Source of the DNA: CAMLIZ01 sp036231905
GTDB lineage: Bacteria; Pseudomonadota; Gammaproteobacteria; Burkholderiales; Burkholderiaceae_C
Reading direction: 5' to 3'
Assembly (NCBI RefSeq): GCF_036231905.1
Contig: NZ_JAZARE010000011.1
Location: forward strand, 62,001 to 126,000
Length of the DNA stretch: 64,000 bases
Position 1 is the stretch's first letter; each line of letters opens with the position of its first letter. Positions 60,134-64,000 of the stretch are shown piece by piece. Both the position numbers and the translations under genes were made by a program. The notes beneath the pieces were generated by a model. It saw only the letters and a list, made by a program, of their open reading frames with translations, made no database searches and was not told where the DNA came from.

Positions 60134-61437
60134 TCCGTCTTGCGCCCGCTGCGCGCCAGCATCCAGCGCCGCTTTTCCAGGAAGCCGTTCACCCGCTGGT
60201 CCAGCGCATCGGTGATGCCTTCCACCGGCAGGCCCTGGCGCACTGCCCGTTCGGCGAACTGCTGCATCTCCTGCGCGATGCGTTCCCACTCCGGCACCGC
60301 GGGCGCGGGCACCACCCGCTCCAGCTGCTCGGCGAAGGCCCTGGCCTGCGGATCACCGGCCAGCGCCGGTGCCTGCCAGCTGCTGCGGCGCGGCGGCAGG
60401 TTGCCGGTGAGTGCATAGAAGCGCTGCTGCACCGTCGGCCGGCACAGGTATTCCACCAGCCGCGCCGCATCGGCCTTGCGCTTGGAGCGCTGGAAGATCA
60501 CCAGGCTGGAGCCGCCGGCGGTGGACGCACCCGGGCCGTCGGGCCCGGGCAGCGGCGCAGTGTTCCAGCGGCCCTGCATGCCGGCCGGCAGGCGGCGGCG
60601 GAATTCGCCGATGTTCCAGGGCCCCGTGATGTAGAAGGCAAAGCGGCCGCGGGCGAACTCCTGCGACACGTTGGCCACCTCGTTGTTGTTGGCCGGTGGC
60701 GCCCAGCCGCGCTCGAACATCTGCAGGTAGAAGCCGAGGGCGCGGCGAAAGCCTGCGCTGCTGAAGTTGCCGAAGCGCCCACCTTCGCGCAGCAGCGGCT
60801 CGCCCTGTTGCAAGGCCAGCGCCAGCAGCGGCTCGAATTCATTGAGCGGCAGCAGCATGGGTGTGCGCACCGTGCCCTGGTGCAGCGCCTGCTGCATGCG
60901 GCGCCACTCGTCCCAGGTGCGCGGCGGTGCATCGAAGCCGGCATCGCGCAGCAGGTCGCTGCGGTAGAACAGCAGCCGCGTGTCCACGTACCAGGGGATG
61001 CCCACCAGGCGCTGGCCGATGAGGTTGGTCTGCCAGATGCCGGGGAAGTGGTCGGCCGCCGGCACGGCGCTGCGCGTGTCCACCCACTCGGTGAGCGGCG
61101 CCAGCGCCCGCAGCGCGTCCATCTCCGGCAGCCAGGTGTTGCCCATCTGCGCCAGGTCGGGCGTGGCATCGCCGGCAAAGGCGGTGAGCAGCTTCTCGTG
61201 GGCTGCGGTCCAGGGTAGCTGCTCCACCCTCACCCGCAGGCCTGGGTTCTCACGCTGGAAATCGGGCAGCAGTTCGGTGACGACTTCGCCTTCGCGGCCC
61301 ATGGCCCAGAAGCGCAAGGTTCGGTCCTTGGCCGACGGTGCACAGGCGCCGAGCGTGGGCAGTCCCGCCACAGCGGCCGCCCGCAGCCATTGCCGGCGCG
61401 CCGCATCGGGCGCGCCTGGGGGCCGTCCGCGGTTCAT
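60130..61437 (-). CDS. Sugar ABC transporter substrate-binding protein (lipoprotein)
   Basis: A 435-residue extracytoplasmic binding protein. The start RRQWLRAAAVAGLPTLGAC combines a twin-arginine-like pattern and a lipobox (LGAC). The mature protein has the CUT1-type motifs EVVTELLPDFQRENPGLRV and NNNEVANVSQEFARGRFAF. Residues 275-330 close the cleft. ATG 61437 overlaps the GH144 stop. With the GH144-like enzyme upstream, its ligand is probably beta-1,2-linked gluco-oligosaccharide (inference). Confidence 0.85.
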   Translation of the reverse strand: MNRGRPPGAPDAARRQWLRAAAVAGLPTLGACAPSAKDRTLRFWAMGREGEVVTELLPDFQRENPGLRVRVEQLPWTAAHEKLLTAFAGDATPDLAQMGNTWLPEMDALRALAPLTEWVDTRSAVPAADHFPGIWQTNLIGQRLVGIPWYVDTRLLFYRSDLLRDAGFDAPPRTWDEWRRMQQALHQGTVRTPMLLPLNEFEPLLALALQQGEPLLREGGRFGNFSSAGFRRALGFYLQMFERGWAPPANNNEVANVSQEFARGRFAFYITGPWNIGEFRRRLPAGMQGRWNTAPLPGPDGPGASTAGGSSLVIFQRSKRKADAARLVEYLCRPTVQQRFYALTGNLPPRRSSWQAPALAGDPQARAFAEQLERVVPAPAVPEWERIAQEMQQFAERAVRQGLPVEGITDALDQRVNGFLEKRRWMLARSGRKTE

Positions 61438-62903
61438 TGCGCAGCGAGCCAGCCGCCGGTGAAGCCGGCGCGTTCCAGGCCGCGCCGCAGTGCCGGGTGC
61501 TTGCGCATGTGTTTCCAGACCAGCTCGTCGCGGTAGTTGGCGATCATGCCGATGATCGGGCCCTGGTCGATGCCGAGGTAGTCGGTGTCCACCCAGCCCC
61601 AGCCGGCCACCACGCGGCCGTTGGAGAGCTTCACGTCGGTGAGCGTGAAGCTGCGGTTGAAGGCGTCCAGGAAGCCGTACTGGCCGTAGACCACCGAGCC
61701 GTAGCGCTGGTGCATGGCCTGCGCGGCAGGGATCACCACCTCGGGCGCGAAGGGCAGCGAACCGAGCGCTGCGGTGGGCGCGATGGTGCCGTCGTCGCTG
61801 CTGTCGCGCAGGCCGGCACCGCGGGCGCGGTAGTCGTGGAACTGGCGCTGGCGGCCCTGCCAGTCGGGCGCCCTCATGGTGCCGGGCCCGTCGCACGCGG
61901 TCAGGCCCCACACGTCGGCACCGTATTCGCGCCAGCCCTGCGGGTTGTGGATGGCGTACTGGCGCTGGGCCAGCGTCGCGCGCCGGCTGTTCTCGAAATA
62001 GTCCAGCCCCTTGCCGCGCATGAAGGCATCGCGAATGCCACGGAAGTCCACCCACACATGGCTGTACTGGTGCCAGAACAGCGGCGCGCCGCCCAGGTGC
62101 TGCTGGCCCTGGAACGTGCCCCAGGTGTCGCCATAGGTGGCGGTGAAGGCCGTCCACGCCGCCGGCTCCACCGCATGGGTGGGCGAGCCCAGTGCGAGCA
62201 GGTACACGATCATGGCTTCGTCATAACCGCGGTAGTCGTGCGGGATGAATCCCGACTCCGGCTTCCAGCCCATGCTGATGAGCGGGCTGCGCACCTGGGC
62301 CCAACGCCAGTCCACGCGCTGGTAAATGCGGTCCACCAGCGTGCGGATCTCGGCTTCGCCCGGGTCCTGGCCATCGAAGTACTGCTGCGCGAACAGCAGG
62401 CCGGCCAGCAGCAGCGAGGTGTCCACGGTGGACAGCTCCACCCCGCTGTCATAGCGCAGGCCGGTGCGCGCATCGAGCCAGTGATAGAAGAAGCCCTGGT
62501 GGCCGGCGGTGCCGGTGGCCTGCGGGCCCTGCGGCGCATTGGCGAAGAAGCGCGCCGTGGTGAGCACCCGGTCGCGCGCCTGGGCCCGGCTGACGTAGCG
62601 GCGCTCCACGCCGTCCACATAGGCAGTCAGCGCGAAGCCGACCGACGCGATGCTGGCAAAGTGCGGGCTGCTCGGCCAGCGGTCGGGCACCAGGCCGGTG
62701 GTGGGGTTGGCGGTCTCCCAGAAGAAGTTGAAGGTGCGGCGCTCGATGTCGTCGAACAGGGGCGGCAGCGCGGGGTGCGGCACCACCGCCACCGGCTCCA
62801 CTGTGGCCGGCGTGGCCGCGCTGCCCGATATCTGGCAGCCGGTGAAGCCGACGGCCAGGCCCAGCCCCAGCAGCAGGGCCAACGAGGACGACATGCGCCG
62901 CAT
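61434..62903 (-). CDS. GH144-like endo-beta-1,2-glucanase lipoprotein
   Basis: A 489-residue protein with signal peptide and lipobox (GFTGC). The mature domain is the 'glucoamylase-like' (alpha/alpha)6 family typified by GH144: NPTTGLVPDRWPSSPHFASI, SVGFALTAYVDGVERR, TAGHQGFFYHWLDARTG, LRYDSGVELSTVDTSLLLAG, SHVWVDFRGIRDAFMRGKGL. Characterised members hydrolyse beta-1,2-glucan to sophoro-oligosaccharides, and related ones cleave cyclic glucans. It sits between a TonB receptor (3 bases upstream) and a sugar ABC binding protein, giving a full uptake path. Start ATG 62903; ATG 62894 is an alternative. Confidence 0.82.
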   Translation of the reverse strand: MRRMSSSLALLLGLGLAVGFTGCQISGSAATPATVEPVAVVPHPALPPLFDDIERRTFNFFWETANPTTGLVPDRWPSSPHFASIASVGFALTAYVDGVERRYVSRAQARDRVLTTARFFANAPQGPQATGTAGHQGFFYHWLDARTGLRYDSGVELSTVDTSLLLAGLLFAQQYFDGQDPGEAEIRTLVDRIYQRVDWRWAQVRSPLISMGWKPESGFIPHDYRGYDEAMIVYLLALGSPTHAVEPAAWTAFTATYGDTWGTFQGQQHLGGAPLFWHQYSHVWVDFRGIRDAFMRGKGLDYFENSRRATLAQRQYAIHNPQGWREYGADVWGLTACDGPGTMRAPDWQGRQRQFHDYRARGAGLRDSSDDGTIAPTAALGSLPFAPEVVIPAAQAMHQRYGSVVYGQYGFLDAFNRSFTLTDVKLSNGRVVAGWGWVDTDYLGIDQGPIIGMIANYRDELVWKHMRKHPALRRGLERAGFTGGWLAAQ

Positions 62904-62906
62904 CGA

Positions 62907-64000
62907 TCAGAACGCGTAGCGTGCGGTCAGCTTCACCGTGCGCATCGGCCCCGCCATGCCGTTGGGCTTGCCCAGGTTGGCGTTGTCGCCGCCCAGGTAG
63001 TTCTGCGGGTTGCCCGGGCCGCCGCCCCAATCGTCGAAGCCGCCATAGTTGATGCTGTTGAACAGGTTCAGCACGTCGGCACGCACGGTGATGCGGCCGA
63101 ACCCGACGCCCACATCCTTGGCGATCCCGAGGTCGAACTGGCGGAAGGCCTTGCCGTCGCCCTTGACCGTGACGCAGCCCTTCTGCCCGTTCTCGGTGTT
63201 GAAACCACCCGAGCAGTCCACGATGCGGCGCGGCAGGCCGGAGCCCAGCGTCATCTTGCCGGACAGCACGATGCCCCACGGCAGCAGCCGGTCGGACAAG
63301 GCCGCGGCCACCAGGCGATGGCGCTCCACGTCCTTGGATGGATTCCAGCCCGCGGTGGAGCGGCCGTAGGTCCAGTTGAAGATGTTGTTGGTCCACTCGT
63401 TGTTGGTGGTCTTGCCGTCGCTGTAGGTGTAGGTGGCCGACACCGTCCAGCCCGAATCGCGGGTGTAGGGCTTGTCGAGCTTGAAGTACACCGTCTGCGT
63501 CTTGGCCTGGCTGATGAAATCGCCCAGGATCAGCGTGCCGAAGCCCTGCGGCCCACCCCACAGCGGATCGATCGGGCTTTGCGTGCCCCAGCCGCCGTTG
63601 GGGTCGCGGTTGCCGCCGAACCAGTTGAACTGGTTGTGTGCATACGAGTTGGTGTAACCCACCTCGCCGTTCCACGGGCCCAGCGCCTGGCGCAGGCCGA
63701 GCGCGAACTGGTCGGTGTAGGGCATCTTGTGGTCGTTCTTGATCAGCCAGATCTCGCCGCCGGGCTGGGCGTTCTTCTGCAGCTCGTCCAGCGCATGGTT
63801 GGCCATGGCGCGATCGTAGGCGCGGCCCCAGCCACCGAACACCACCGACTGCTTGTCGCCCAGCAGGTCGTAGGAGAAGCCCAGGCGCGGCTGCCAGGCA
63901 CCCTTGAAGGCCTTGCGGCTGGAGCCGTTGCTGATGTAGTCGGAGATGTTGATCCCGCCCTTGGCCAGCGACTGGGCATAGGTCTGCCCCGGCGCCGGCG
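62907..64000 (-). CDS. TonB-dependent receptor (Oar-like), C-terminal part, runs off the window
   Basis: Only the last 364 codons are in the window; the start lies beyond 64000. Beta-barrel strands (GWGRAYDRAMANHALDELQK, WTVSATYTYSDGKTTNNEWT) alternate with loops, and the C-terminus is VKLTARYAF with the terminal aromatic needed for outer-membrane insertion. Late patterns (ADVLNLFNSINYGGF) match large Oar/CarbReg-type receptors. As the first gene of the operon it likely imports beta-1,2-glucan or its fragments into the periplasm. Confidence 0.85.
   Translation of the reverse strand, partial: PAPGQTYAQSLAKGGINISDYISNGSSRKAFKGAWQPRLGFSYDLLGDKQSVVFGGWGRAYDRAMANHALDELQKNAQPGGEIWLIKNDHKMPYTDQFALGLRQALGPWNGEVGYTNSYAHNQFNWFGGNRDPNGGWGTQSPIDPLWGGPQGFGTLILGDFISQAKTQTVYFKLDKPYTRDSGWTVSATYTYSDGKTTNNEWTNNIFNWTYGRSTAGWNPSKDVERHRLVAAALSDRLLPWGIVLSGKMTLGSGLPRRIVDCSGGFNTENGQKGCVTVKGDGKAFRQFDLGIAKDVGVGFGRITVRADVLNLFNSINYGGFDDWGGGPGNPQNYLGGDNANLGKPNGMAGPMRTVKLTARYAF

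Noticed and set aside
1..64000. CRISPR arrays, tRNA or rRNA genes, insertion sequences
   Set aside because: No spaced direct repeats, cloverleaf-like sequence, rRNA signature or transposase was found while reading both strands by eye; a tRNAscan or ISfinder search could still find something missed.

Overview
The window is about 64 kb of very GC-rich, gene-dense chromosome. It suggests a betaproteobacterium of the Burkholderiales (Comamonadaceae/Roseateles/Rubrivivax-like). The reasons are the two Bug-type solute receptors, DUF2917 beside a GcvA-like LysR regulator, many LysR and hybrid-kinase genes, TonB-dependent receptors paired with sugar genes, and the codon bias. This is inference; there is no rRNA or tRNA gene here to fix the taxonomy. 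I saw no CRISPR array and no intact insertion sequence.

Layout: (1) 1-5811 is a sucrose-uptake locus: TonB receptor, sugar permease and sucrose phosphorylase on the minus strand, with a divergent LacI regulator and two operator-like palindromes between. (2) 5834-10299 holds an unknown helical protein, an orphan Bug receptor, a MerR regulator with an MFS exporter, and a small membrane protein. (3) 10333-15961 holds a large propeller/Ig protein with a Cys-rich tail, a small Gly-rich acidic partner and a PAS histidine kinase. (4) 16154-19839 is a split AtuA pair plus Bug receptor, divergent from a LysR gene. (5) 19862-22020 has a truncated histidine kinase at a rearrangement scar, then LysR/DUF2917. 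(6) 22118-28942 is the most unusual part: a four-gene operon of Trypco2 protein, trypsin-like protease with a long extension, MoxR AAA+ ATPase, and a 1306-residue multi-membrane protein with a vWA-like domain. It resembles the NTP-dependent vWA-MoxR-protease conflict (defence-like) systems.

(7) 29005-31683 has a methyltransferase, a VOC protein, a ribbon-helix-helix protein, a chemoreceptor remnant and a membrane protein. (8) 31881-35982 is a redox/stress operon (FAD-Rieske oxidoreductase, DUF4142, cupredoxin, ECF sigma factor) and a probable propeller protein. (9) 36143-41620 is an accessory island: MFS transporter, an orphan type VI secretion module (PAAR, M15-type peptidoglycan peptidase, immunity-like lipoprotein), a gene broken by a stop codon, a membrane protein, a decayed 3' end of nrdJ, and a GFA protein. 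(10) 41682-45791 has a PlsC-type acyltransferase, then an operon of a 50-residue-repeat protein, a metzincin protease and a HEAT-like protein.

(11) 45940-55315 has GST, AraC, VOC and DUF1801 genes, a signalling cluster (two hybrid histidine kinases and a FIST sensor), a beta-lactamase-like lipoprotein, a GNAT and a DUF2277 protein. (12) 55381-64000 is a six-gene operon probably for beta-1,2-glucan use: TonB receptor (runs off the window), GH144-like endo-glucanase lipoprotein, ABC binding protein, two permeases and a 1016-residue six-hairpin-type glycosidase. No gene-free stretch exceeds about 300 bases except the nrdJ remnant at about 40.4-41.2 kb.
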